In this document: positions 1-6,378 of the stretch, one piece after another
Layout: every line of letters begins with the position of its first letter
Position numbering within the stretch: position 1 is the first letter of the stretch
Assembly: GCA_023134935.1 (NCBI GenBank)
Contig: JAGLUD010000174.1
Coordinates: 1-9,360 of the forward strand
Direction of reading: 5' to 3'
Origin: Paracoccaceae bacterium
Lineage (GTDB): Bacteria; Pseudomonadota; Alphaproteobacteria; Rhodobacterales; Rhodobacteraceae
Length of the DNA stretch: 9,360 nt
Made by a program: the position numbers and the translations under genes
The notes under the pieces: generated by a model
Told to the model about the DNA's origin: nothing
Databases searched by the model: none
What the model saw: the letters and a program-made list of their open reading frames with translations, nothing else

Positions 1-487
1 AAATCATCAGATCCATATCCAGCGTATAAATCCACAGCTGTCCATGTTCATCCTCAGCCAACGAAATCCGGCACGGCAGATACGCAGCATAAGCAATATC
101 ATACTCAACCATTTTCGCCGCCGTAAGCGGGTTACAATAAAGATAGATGTTCAACTTGCGCCAAGGCTCGCCGTTCATCGCAGCAACCTGATCACCAAGC
201 GGCAGATCACCAACGCCGCGGATATTGCGTTCAATCGCGATGTTGCGGATCGATTGATCGACCTCTTCAAACGTCAGCCCCTCGGCCACCTTTGCGCTCC
301 AGACCGTAGCGCCAACAGCGTTACCATGTTCGATCAAACGATCGCCCAAGTCTTTATACATCTCGAAAGCTTTTTCATCGAAGCCGTCAAACGCCACTTT
401 GTATTTGTATGCAGTCGGCCCAACCCAGACCATCATGCCAATCGCGGCCAAGCCCAACAGCGCCAAAATATTACGAATAAAACCCAT
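1..487 (-). CDS. DUF302 domain protein with N-terminal membrane anchor (3' end outside window)
   Basis: The start codon is at 487 on the minus strand, with an AGGGGA ribosome-binding site about 8 nt upstream. The frame stays open for 162 codons to the window edge, so the C-terminus is missing. Residues 1-24 (MGFIRNILALLGLAAIGMMV then W-V-G-P) form a hydrophobic segment that is either an uncleaved anchor or a signal peptide, so the rest probably lies in the periplasm. The segment at about 111-160 (KLNIYLYCNPLTAAKM, then YLPCRISLAEDEHGQLWIY) resembles the DUF302 pattern of a 'NP' strand, an aliphatic stretch and an 'L-P-x-R-I ... E-D ... G-x-x-W-x-x-Y' strand. DUF302 has no settled function; it is an alpha/beta fold often seen in small exported proteins. 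The gene is divergent from the thioesterase pair. The DUF302 call is by eye. Confidence 0.72.
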   Translation of the reverse strand, partial: MGFIRNILALLGLAAIGMMVWVGPTAYKYKVAFDGFDEKAFEMYKDLGDRLIEHGNAVGATVWSAKVAEGLTFEEVDQSIRNIAIERNIRGVGDLPLGDQVAAMNGEPWRKLNIYLYCNPLTAAKMVEYDIAYAAYLPCRISLAEDEHGQLWIYTLDMDLMI

Positions 488-622
488 GAAATAGTCCCCT
501 GATTCATTTTCTTATTACACATCAAGATACATGAATATGGCATTTAAGCAAGTATACCGGCGACGCAACGTTCCACTTGGCAGACCCACTCGCTTGACTA
601 TCGTTGAAAACAGGAGGAACCA

Positions 623-1087
623 ATGCCGAAATTTCAGACCAGAAATCCCGATTACATCACCCGAACGCACGCCAGTTTCAACCGGCAGCACTTCATGGAA
701 ACACTCGGGGCGCATATATCAGATCTGGATGCCGGGTACTGCGAAGTTCAACTTTCCTACGCCAAAAACCTGACGCAACAGCACGGATATTTCCATGGTG
801 GGCTGATCGGAACCCTAGCCGACAACGCGGGCGGATATGCAGCGTTCACCCTAATGAACGCCACCGACTCCGTTTTGACGATCGAATACAAACTCAACAT
901 CATGGCCCCTGCCAACGGTGAATTTCTGGTCGCGCGCGGCAAAGTCCTACGCCCCGGCCGCCGTGTCACCGTCGCCCAAACAGACGTGTTCAGCGTAAAA
1001 GATGGCGTTGAGTCCCTGTGTGCCACATCGTTGGGCACTTTCATGGTGCTGCCAAACACCTCTGACGAACCCACGGAGGCAACGTAA
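623..1087 (+). CDS. PaaI-family hotdog acyl-CoA thioesterase
   Basis: This 154-residue protein has the single hotdog-domain layout of PaaI/YdiI-type thioesterases, which hydrolyse acyl-CoA or aryl-CoA thioesters in the cytoplasm. Residues 53-60 (QQHGYFHGG) give the diagnostic HGG motif. D67 in 'GTLADNAGG' is the probable catalytic acid on the central helix. 'TIEYKLNIMAPA' (about 87-97) and 'RRVTVAQTDVF' (about 113-123) match the beta-strands of the fold. The start at 623 has a strong AGGAGG site 6 nt upstream. Its TAA stop is followed directly by the ATG of a second hotdog gene, so the two were co-translated. The natural acyl group cannot be told from sequence; phenylacetyl-CoA itself is not implied, since no paa genes are visible. 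Confidence 0.85.
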   Translation: MPKFQTRNPDYITRTHASFNRQHFMETLGAHISDLDAGYCEVQLSYAKNLTQQHGYFHGGLIGTLADNAGGYAAFTLMNATDSVLTIEYKLNIMAPANGEFLVARGKVLRPGRRVTVAQTDVFSVKDGVESLCATSLGTFMVLPNTSDEPTEAT

Positions 1088-1507
1088 ATGGAATACGGCG
1101 AACTAACCTACAAAGGCGCGGTTTATCCGTGGCATTGCGATCACATGAACCACATGAACGTCATGTGGTATGTGGGTAAATTTGACGAGGCCACATGGGC
1201 TTTCTTCGCAAACATCGGGCTCTCGCCATCAATGTTGCGAGAATCCAATCGTGGCATGGCAGCGCTTGACCAGCAGATCAGCTAAAAACGGGAGGCCCAC
1301 GCGGGCGATACGCTGGAAATTTACTCCCCCCCTATCGAGATTAGAGCCAAGTCCATCCGTTTCCTTCACACCATGATCGACTGCGAAAGTGGCGAGATTT
1401 CCGCCACCACAGAACTGGTCGCCGCGCATCTGGATACGACGGCGCGCAAAGCGATTGCCCTACCCGAAACGGTGGTCACAAAATTCAACGGTTTGATGGA
1501 CGATTAA
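1088..1507 (+). pseudogene. Acyl-CoA thioesterase of the 4HBT/YbgC type, interrupted by an in-frame TAA
   Basis: The frame opens with ATG directly after the previous stop (GGAGG at about 1075-1079). Codons 1-65 read as the first half of a 4-hydroxybenzoyl-CoA-thioesterase-like hotdog: YPWHCDHMNHMNVMWYV (residues 13-29) carries the catalytic-Asp motif of the family. Codon 66 (1283-1285) is TAA. The same frame then continues without a gap as KREAHAGDTLEIYSPP and IRAKSIRFLHTM, and later GEISATTELVAAHLD, to a TAA at 1505-1507, for 140 codons in total. Relatives usually have an aromatic residue where the stop lies (I-x-Y-K-R-E), so a TAY-to-TAA substitution is the simplest cause. The reading frame is unchanged, so an indel is not needed. 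The 65-residue product lacks half of the hotdog and should not fold. A sequencing error or stop readthrough would restore the gene. Confidence 0.82.
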
Positions 1508-1602
1508 GTGGAGGTTTCTGTTGCCAGGGACCTCCGACCCCCGCCAGTAGACGCTAATCCACTGGAGTTAGGTTTCAAACTCGAAAGCTACATAAGCTGC
1601 AA

Positions 1603-1647
1603 TTAAGCAGCAATAGCCATCTTGCTTGGAGCACGATTGTCATTTGC
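1603..1647 (-). other. tmRNA tag reading frame: ANDNRAPSKMAIAA-stop
   Basis: Fourteen codons from the resume codon GCA (1647-1645) to TAA (1605-1603) on the minus strand. The A-N-D-N opening and the small hydrophobic ending (A-I-A-A) are the hallmarks of a tmRNA tag; the -AA end is the ClpXP-type recognition signal known from other bacteria. A further alanine, from the charged acceptor piece, would precede the encoded residues. Confidence 0.93.
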
Positions 1648-1732
1648 AATTGTACATTTTACGCCGATACGGTGGCAGTCCGCCGAGTAAAAGCTAACAT
1701 CTTTGAACGTCCGTCGATCCTATTTCGACCCC

Positions 1733-1757
1733 ATAATCCCTCAAATGAAGGGATTTT
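1733..1757 (-). other. tmRNA intervening segment with a 7-bp hairpin
   Basis: This spacer joins the acceptor and coding pieces in the precursor and is expected to be removed. It contains a perfect stem, AATCCCT (1735-1741) with AGGGATT (1749-1755), and a 7-nt loop. It would extend the acceptor stem in the precursor, a shape that suits RNase P and 3'-end trimming. Its removal is inferred from known permuted tmRNA genes. Confidence 0.75.
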
Positions 1758-1842
1758 TGGTGGAGTCGCCGGGTACCGCCCCCGGGTCCGAACCGCCTAT
1801 TACATGCGCGTTTATCACCATAGTCCCCGAGGGGACGGTTTA

Positions 1843-1871
1843 TATATAAGGCGCTTGGCGCGCAGGTTCAA
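1843..1871 (-). promoter_or_regulatory. Sigma-70-type promoter of ssrA
   Basis: On the minus strand, TTGAAC (1871-1866) and TATATA (1848-1843) are separated by exactly 17 bp. Transcription would begin near 1836, at the GTCCCC/GGGGAC hairpin (1836-1823) that opens the acceptor piece. The promoter lies immediately after the stop of the sulfotransferase-like gene (1881), so the tmRNA has its own start. Confidence 0.75.
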
Positions 1872-1880
1872 GATTTCTCT

Positions 1881-2516
1881 TTAGCTAGAACCCCTCCGTT
1901 TTTGCCGTTCTTGAAATTCCTTTGTCGAATTGGTGTTGGGGTACTCCGTTTTCGGCACATCAACGCCCAAAAACGCACACAACGGCTCCCATCCTGAACC
2001 CACTTCATAAGTCAGAAGTTTCTCGGGCGGAACGCTCGCCTGAACTTCTGCGGTATGGGCTTCATAAATCGACATCACATGGTCACGCTCCCGTAACCGG
2101 TCCCCAAAAGTCTGGTGCCCGATCAACTCATACACCATCTCAGATTGACGGTTGCGATAGGGTGTCTCGTGCTGCCCGCGCTTTTCGATATATGGAACAA
2201 TGGTTTTTTCGAAAGACGCATACCACCCTTCAACAGGACGAACCGACAACACCACTTTGGCGTCTGGATAGTACTCCACCAACTCGCGCCAATACGCGGC
2301 GCCCGGCCAGTCAACTTGCGAACGGTAGCCCTCAAACGCAGCATCCCAATTGCGGCTCTCACCTTTTGCTATTGCCTCCCATTCGGGCAATAAATTCTCG
2401 TTTTCCGATATTTCGAACATGTGGTGACAAGGACCGAAACCAAGTTCCTCCAACGCCCTTCGCAAGGAATTCGTCGCATTACGACCAAACCCTGCTCCTA
2501 TAATTTCCAAAGCCAT
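1881..2516 (-). CDS. Sulfotransferase family protein (Sulfotransfer_4-like)
   Basis: A 211-residue soluble protein that looks like a PAPS-dependent sulfotransferase of the short family present in many bacteria and some eukaryotes. The N-terminal strand-loop-helix 'IIGAGFGRNATNSLRRALEELG' region (residues 5-26) takes the place of the 5'-phosphosulfate-binding loop. 'VVLSVRPVEGWYASF' (88-102) supplies R93 and S101, expected to bind the 3'-phosphate of PAPS. 'WEPLCAFLGVDVP' near the C-terminus is the usual closing helix of the family. The tail RQKRRGSS is basic. The start at 2516 has GGGGGAG about 5 nt upstream. No sulfation or PAPS-synthesis gene is near, so the acceptor is unknown; some members may not be active sulfotransferases. 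The 68-bp gap to the DUF1194 gene suggests a separate unit. Confidence 0.8.
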   Translation of the reverse strand: MALEIIGAGFGRNATNSLRRALEELGFGPCHHMFEISENENLLPEWEAIAKGESRNWDAAFEGYRSQVDWPGAAYWRELVEYYPDAKVVLSVRPVEGWYASFEKTIVPYIEKRGQHETPYRNRQSEMVYELIGHQTFGDRLRERDHVMSIYEAHTAEVQASVPPEKLLTYEVGSGWEPLCAFLGVDVPKTEYPNTNSTKEFQERQKRRGSS

Positions 2517-2584
2517 CGCTACTCCCCCGTTTTTTTGCTATTGCGCGAAACCTAGCACGTAAGAGGAATTTCCAGAAACAGACG

Positions 2585-3241
2585 TCAACTCCCGGGCTTA
2601 ATCAGCTCTCTCAGCAGCTTCTCCCTGATCGACCTAGGGTAATCACTAAACCCGCGCGACGTAATCACAAACCCGTCGGACGTAACCACAAAGCGCGTAT
2701 AAAATGCTGTAATACTCGCCCCAATAATATCAATCGCAAGTCCGTTTATCTCGATTCCCGCTGCCTCAGCCTTGCGGCTCTCGACCCCAGCATTCAGCCC
2801 CGCGTTCGAGGACCCGTCACCCGACACATCAATCACTTTACGCCCGCAATCGGCCACCCGATCAAACTGCGCCGCCGAAAACGCAATCGCATCACCCACC
2901 GCCGTGTCCGAGTCCTCCCATTTGCGCGGCATATCCCGCACCCGCGTCGAAAAATCCCGCACTTCGCCATAAGACAACATCCGGCGCCAAGGGATCGTCA
3001 AATCCCCCTCCTCCGCACCGGACCATTGCACAACCGACAGCGCCACTTGATGCTGCACCAACACATCAGCAACCTCCGGGTCCAGCAAAGCATCCGCCAA
3101 TCCATGCGTCTGAAATTTGTATTCGCCGATATCAATCGAGCTAGAAACATCAATCGCCAGCAACAACGCCAGACTGCACGCTGTTACCGGCCCCGCCGCA
3201 AGGCCTACCAATGCCGCTAACAGAATCAGAATACGTCGCAT
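2585..3241 (-). CDS. Exported DUF1194 (von Willebrand A-like) protein, second copy
   Basis: A 218-residue protein with a signal peptide (MRRILILLAALVGLAAGPVTA) followed by a vWA-like domain. The metal-site motif D31-V-S33-S-S35 is present, with T113 and D142 (in DVSGDG) completing a MIDAS-type set. C22 and C132 are its only two obvious conserved cysteines and probably form a disulfide in the periplasm. It aligns without gaps over this range with its neighbour upstream, so the pair is a tandem duplication. The ends also match (YPRSIREKLLRELIKPGS here). DUF1194 has no experimental role I can name. The start ATG at 3241 lies 15 nt after the previous gene's stop, with GAGG only 2 nt upstream, an unusually close Shine-Dalgarno. 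Last gene of the VOC-DUF1194-DUF1194 operon. Confidence 0.85.
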   Translation of the reverse strand: MRRILILLAALVGLAAGPVTACSLALLLAIDVSSSIDIGEYKFQTHGLADALLDPEVADVLVQHQVALSVVQWSGAEEGDLTIPWRRMLSYGEVRDFSTRVRDMPRKWEDSDTAVGDAIAFSAAQFDRVADCGRKVIDVSGDGSSNAGLNAGVESRKAEAAGIEINGLAIDIIGASITAFYTRFVVTSDGFVITSRGFSDYPRSIREKLLRELIKPGS

Positions 3242-3256
3242 ATCCTCACCAAAAGG

Positions 3257-3916
3257 TTAACTAATCGGAATTATCAATTCACTTAACAATTTCCGCCAGA
3301 TCGTACGCGGATAGTCGGCATAAGTCTCGGCTGTAAATACAAACGCCGCCTCACCAGCGATCACATTGTGCTTGAAATACGCAGTCAACTCAAATTCGTC
3401 ATCTTCAATCGCCAACCCGTTAATCTGGAACCCCTGCAACGCCAGCGCCTGTGCGATTTCCAACGGATCGGGTCCTTCATTCGAATGACCGTCGCCAGAC
3501 ACATCAATCACCTTATGCTCGCAATCCGAAACCTCGCCAAACTGCGCCGAGGTGAACAGCAGCGCGTTCCCGATCCCCGTCGAAAACACTGCCCAAGCGC
3601 GCGGAGTACGCTCCACCAGTTCCGCGAAATCCGCGACATCGCTTTGCGATTTCATCCGGCTCCAAGGAACCGACACCTCTTGCCGGCTCTCGCCCGACCA
3701 CTGCACCAGCAATAACGCCACCTCGGATGACACAAGCGCATCGGCCACCGCATTGTCCCACAACGCGGCTGCCAACCCATCCATCTGCAACCGATATTCC
3801 TGTTCGTTAATCGAACCGGAAACATCCACCGTCAACGCCAGCGCAATCGAACACGCCGCCATTGAAAGCGAGGGCATGAACACCCCCGCCAATAATATCA
3901 GCGCGGCTTTTACCAC
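3257..3916 (-). CDS. Exported DUF1194 (von Willebrand A-like) protein, first copy (GTG start)
   Basis: A 219-residue paralogue of the next gene. I chose GTG at 3916-3914, which overlaps the VOC stop by 7 nt. With it, C22, D31/S33/S35, T113, C132 and D142 fall at exactly the same residue numbers as in the other copy, and the N-terminus becomes a compact signal peptide (VKAALILLAGVFMPSLSMAA). A TTG at 3943 would add nine charged or polar residues in front and is less likely. A GGAG lies 11 nt upstream of the GTG, a loose spacing, so translation is probably coupled to the VOC gene. The domain is vWA-like with a complete metal motif, presumably periplasmic and perhaps a scaffold that binds a partner protein. 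The last point is inferred from vWA domains in general. Confidence 0.82.
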   Translation of the reverse strand: MVKAALILLAGVFMPSLSMAACSIALALTVDVSGSINEQEYRLQMDGLAAALWDNAVADALVSSEVALLLVQWSGESRQEVSVPWSRMKSQSDVADFAELVERTPRAWAVFSTGIGNALLFTSAQFGEVSDCEHKVIDVSGDGHSNEGPDPLEIAQALALQGFQINGLAIEDDEFELTAYFKHNVIAGEAAFVFTAETYADYPRTIWRKLLSELIIPIS

Positions 3917-4335
3917 TCGCCAATGCTCTCCATGCTCAACCAAGGCTCCGCCAACTCAAGCGAGCCATCCTTTTGCAACAACTCGATCGAGATATTGTCA
4001 GGTGACCGCACAAACGCCATCCGCCCATCACGCGGCGGACGGCTAATCACCACCCCGTTGTCCTGCAAAAACTGGCAAGTCTCATAGATATTATCGACCT
4101 CGTAAGCCAAATGCCCGAAATGCCGGCTATCACTCGGCAGACCAGTATCGCCATCCCAGTTATAGGTCAGCTCCAACGGCACCTCCGGCTGCCCGGGCGC
4201 TGCCAGATAAACCAGCGTAAACCGCCCCTGCTCGCTGTCGTACCGCTTGATTTCCTCAAGCCCCATCAGGTCGCAATAGAAATGCATCGAAGCGTCCAAG
4301 TCTTTTACCCGAACCATCACATGTAGATATTTCAT
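3910..4335 (-). CDS. VOC-superfamily protein, lactoylglutathione lyase (glyoxalase I)-like
   Basis: A 141-residue cytoplasmic protein with two beta-alpha-beta-beta-beta modules. The four metal ligands of bacterial glyoxalase I are all there: H5 (YLHVMVRV), E55 (LELTYNW), H75 (FGHLAYEV) and E118 (ISIELLQ). The segments LHVMVRVKDLDASMHFY, LELTYNW and GHLAYEVDN closely follow GloA. The enzyme would convert the methylglyoxal-glutathione hemithioacetal to S-lactoylglutathione. A different substrate is possible, since VOC proteins are diverse and the second module is short. It starts at 4335 with an AGGAGGA site and is the first gene of an operon with two DUF1194 genes, the first of which overlaps its stop. 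That link with two exported proteins is not obviously a detoxification context. Confidence 0.82.
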   Translation of the reverse strand: MKYLHVMVRVKDLDASMHFYCDLMGLEEIKRYDSEQGRFTLVYLAAPGQPEVPLELTYNWDGDTGLPSDSRHFGHLAYEVDNIYETCQFLQDNGVVISRPPRDGRMAFVRSPDNISIELLQKDGSLELAEPWLSMESIGEW

Positions 4336-4443
4336 CAGTATTCCTCCTGCTCACCATCGGACACCAACACGTGGCGATACACAAGGCTGACCTGCACAAA
4401 ACTGACAAACAACAGCAACCCGATGCCTGTTGGATTCCTTCCG

Positions 4444-5301
4444 TTAACCTATTGTATCTTCCGCCCGTACTTTCTTTTCCAGCTTGGCTAGTTGGTCATC
4501 CAATGTCCGCCCGTGTGTATCATCGATCCAGTCGGCCAAAACCCGGCGAAATGGTCGGTTTGGTATATCAAACGTGCTTGAAATACGTCGGCTTTTCCCA
4601 AGATCATCCACCCGAAATTCGGCAGAACCTACCGTCCCGTCCATCCCCTTTCCGTGCACTCCCTCGAAATCGAAACTGACATATTTTCCGGGCTCTAACG
4701 CCTTAACCGTCTGTATTTCTTCATAGAGTGCCCCCGGAGGCATCCTTTCGACTACACGCAAATGTGGTTCTCCTTCGTTCAAATACTCCAAGCTTACCAG
4801 ATTTTCGTTAAACGACAGATGCTCCTTGCCCGGCGCTGTACAAAACCCATCCCATAGGCGCTGTGCCGAAATCCGCGTTCGGCCCGCAGTTTTAATCGGC
4901 GCTTGTTTCACCGTTAGAAAATTGTCTGACCAACCGCCATAAAAGAACCACTGGACCAGAGTAGACGCAATCATAAAATAGAAGAGTGGCATCCAATTAC
5001 TCTGCGACAGTATCTGGCCAAAATTCAATGATGGGAATACCAGACTGGCGCTACTAAATAACAAAAGTGGAAAGACCCCACCCTCTTCAGCGAAACGATA
5101 TCTCGGTAAAAGCAGTGAAAGTAGCGGTGCGAATACTCCGATGCCTATCATCATCGCGAGCCCTCCTACAATCGACATCCAGTTGCCAAAGTATTCTGAC
5201 TCCACTCCCCAATACAGCGTAAAGCCGAACGCGAACAACATGCTCCAAACGATAACATACCGGCGACGGTCACGATAAAGACGGCGTAGAATAAATTTCA
5301 T
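4444..5301 (-). CDS. Unrecognised membrane protein with four predicted helices and a soluble C-terminal domain
   Basis: I do not recognise this 285-residue protein. The N-terminus is strongly basic (RRLYRDRRR, residues 6-14), pointing to an inside orientation. Hydrophobic segments follow at about 14-31, 43-65, 76-92 and 104-122. A polar domain of about 150 residues comes next, probably cytoplasmic by the positive-inside rule. It is rich in alternating beta-like strands (LVSLEYL, HLRVVERM, KYVSFDFEGV, SAEFRVDD) and ends in a charged helix (LDDQLAKLEKKVRAED). The strand pattern could suit a beta-barrel or SRPBCC-like fold, but that is a guess. AGGG sits about 8 nt before the ATG. The gene stands alone, divergent from thyX. 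It is separated from the VOC operon by 108 bp, where I see no clear terminator. Confidence 0.75.
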   Translation of the reverse strand: MKFILRRLYRDRRRYVIVWSMLFAFGFTLYWGVESEYFGNWMSIVGGLAMMIGIGVFAPLLSLLLPRYRFAEEGGVFPLLLFSSASLVFPSLNFGQILSQSNWMPLFYFMIASTLVQWFFYGGWSDNFLTVKQAPIKTAGRTRISAQRLWDGFCTAPGKEHLSFNENLVSLEYLNEGEPHLRVVERMPPGALYEEIQTVKALEPGKYVSFDFEGVHGKGMDGTVGSAEFRVDDLGKSRRISSTFDIPNRPFRRVLADWIDDTHGRTLDDQLAKLEKKVRAEDTIG

Positions 5302-5405
5302 AAAAACACCCTAAAGTTGAACAATGCATTCTATCTATCAAACCTAGCGCAATAAGAAACCCGAAATCTCTACCCAAAAGCACCGCCACCCACCTCATAC
5401 AGTGG

Positions 5406-5434
5406 TTCCGTCAGCACACTCTTCAATATATAGT
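5406..5434 (+). promoter_or_regulatory. Possible thyX promoter
   Basis: TATAGT (5429-5434) is a good -10 match, with TTCCGT (5406-5411) 17 bp upstream as a poor -35. Transcription would start near 5441, leaving a short leader before the ATG at 5468. The weak -35 keeps this tentative. Confidence 0.35.
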
Positions 5435-5467
5435 AGCCAGCGAATCCCCCAGTCTGAAGGAACGTCC

Positions 5468-6376
5468 ATGCCCATCACCCCAGAACAACAGGCCGAAATC
5501 GACGCCGCCCGCGCCCAGTCCACCCAGACCCTTCGCGCCACCGCCCCCGGCATGGAAAAACACCTCTACACCGCCCACGAAGTCCTCGACCACGGATTTG
5601 TCCGCGTCATCGACTACATGGGCGACGACGCTGCCATCTGCCAAGCCGCCCGCGTTTCCTACGGCAAAGGCACCAAAGCCGTCACCAATGACGAAGGCCT
5701 GATCCGCTACCTCATGCGCCACTGGCACTCCACCCCGTTCGAGATGTGCGAGATTAAACTCCACGTCAAACTCCCCGTTTTCGTCGCCCGCCAGTGGATC
5801 CGCCACCGCACGGCCAACGTCAACGAATACTCCGCCCGCTACTCCATCCTCGACCGCGAATTCTACATCCCCGCGCCCGAGCATATCAACGCGCAGTCCG
5901 TCATTAACAACCAAGGCCGCGGCGAAGTCCTGCAAGGCGAGGAAGCCGCCCGCGTCCTCGACATCCTGAAAACCGATAGCAACCGCGCCTACGACAATTA
6001 CGAATCCATGATCTCGGACGAGGGTCAAGACGGCCTAGCCCGCGAACTCGCCCGCATGAATTTACCGAGCAATATCTACACCCAATGGTACTGGAAAGTA
6101 GACCTCCACAACCTCTTCCACTTCCTGCGCCTCCGCGCCGACAGCCACGCCCAATACGAAATCCGCGTCTACGCCGACGCCATCTGCAACATCGTAGCCG
6201 ACTGGGTTCCAGCGGCTTACGGAGCGTTCGAGGATTATCGTCTAGGCGGCGAGCAATTCTCCGGTAAGGGTATGGAAGTAGTGCGCCGTATGATTAAGGG
6301 TGAAGAGGTGACGCAGGAGACTTCCGGCATGAGCAAGGGTGAATGGCGTGAGTTGATGGGGGCGTTGGAGGGGTAG
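5468..6376 (+). CDS. thyX: Flavin-dependent thymidylate synthase ThyX
   Basis: ThyX makes dTMP from dUMP using FAD, NADPH and methylenetetrahydrofolate, replacing the classical ThyA. The 302-residue protein contains the signature R112-H-R114-x7-S122-x-R124 ([13 protein letters not shown]), which binds dUMP and flavin. Upstream, '[24 protein letters not shown]' is the conserved lead-in. Downstream, '[27 protein letters not shown]' carries the usual C-terminal motif with the conserved AQ-x-EIR. The ATG at 5468 has AAGGAA about 5 nt upstream. An earlier GTG at 5402 in the same frame is unlikely, because it would add an unconserved leader and precede the likely promoter. Codon use is strongly C-ending until about 6200, then changes to G- and T-ending near the 3' end. 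The next gene begins 2 nt after the TAG. Confidence 0.96.
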   Translation: MPITPEQQAEIDAARAQSTQTLRATAPGMEKHLYTAHEVLDHGFVRVIDYMGDDAAICQAARVSYGKGTKAVTNDEGLIRYLMRHWHSTPFEMCEIKLHVKLPVFVARQWIRHRTANVNEYSARYSILDREFYIPAPEHINAQSVINNQGRGEVLQGEEAARVLDILKTDSNRAYDNYESMISDEGQDGLARELARMNLPSNIYTQWYWKVDLHNLFHFLRLRADSHAQYEIRVYADAICNIVADWVPAAYGAFEDYRLGGEQFSGKGMEVVRRMIKGEEVTQETSGMSKGEWRELMGALEG

Positions 6377-6378
6377 CG

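Larger units (their letters stand above)
1508..1836 (-). ncRNA. ssrA: Circularly permuted two-piece tmRNA (alphaproteobacterial type)
   Basis: tmRNA rescues stalled ribosomes and appends a degradation tag. In alphaproteobacteria its gene is permuted and the RNA matures into two pieces. Read on the minus strand, the acceptor piece (about 1836 to 1758) comes first and ends CGACTCCACCA (1768-1758), with CCA encoded. A 25-nt spacer (1757-1733) follows. The coding piece then starts at 1732 with GGGGTCG. GGGGTCG pairs fully with CGACTCC and makes a G-U at the third pair, the alanine identity element. The next bases (AAATAGGATCGACGG) match the D-region of tmRNAs. The resume codon GCA is at 1647-1645 and the tag reads ANDNRAPSKMAIAA, with TAA at 1605-1603. 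The 3' end is near 1510, where GGAGGT/ACCTCC pair. It converges with the broken thioesterase gene, whose stop is at 1507. Exact mature ends are estimates. Confidence 0.93.

Noticed and set aside
44..502. 152-codon open frame on the plus strand
   Set aside because: It is antisense to the DUF302 gene, which has a hydrophobic start, a Shine-Dalgarno site and family-like sequence; the plus-strand protein resembles nothing.
594..599. TTGACT as a -35 for the thioesterase pair
   Set aside because: A 17-bp spacing would place the -10 at the start codon, and no TATAAT-like sequence is there.
757..1074. 105-codon open frame on the minus strand
   Set aside because: It lies opposite the clear PaaI-type thioesterase and has no domain signal.
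1672..1884. 70-codon open frame on the plus strand
   Set aside because: It runs antisense through the tmRNA acceptor piece and promoter, and the RNA evidence is decisive.
3170..3182. Lipobox (VTAC) in the second DUF1194 protein
   Set aside because: The same cysteine occurs in the paralogue without a good lipobox (MAAC) and pairs by position with C132, so a disulfide is more likely.
5402..5467. Upstream GTG start for thyX
   Set aside because: It adds 22 unconserved residues and lies ahead of the likely -10 element; the ATG at 5468 has a good Shine-Dalgarno site.
5423..6028. 201-codon open frame antisense to thyX
   Set aside because: Its low-complexity G/V/A/D-rich sequence is the expected mirror of a C-ending codon bias.
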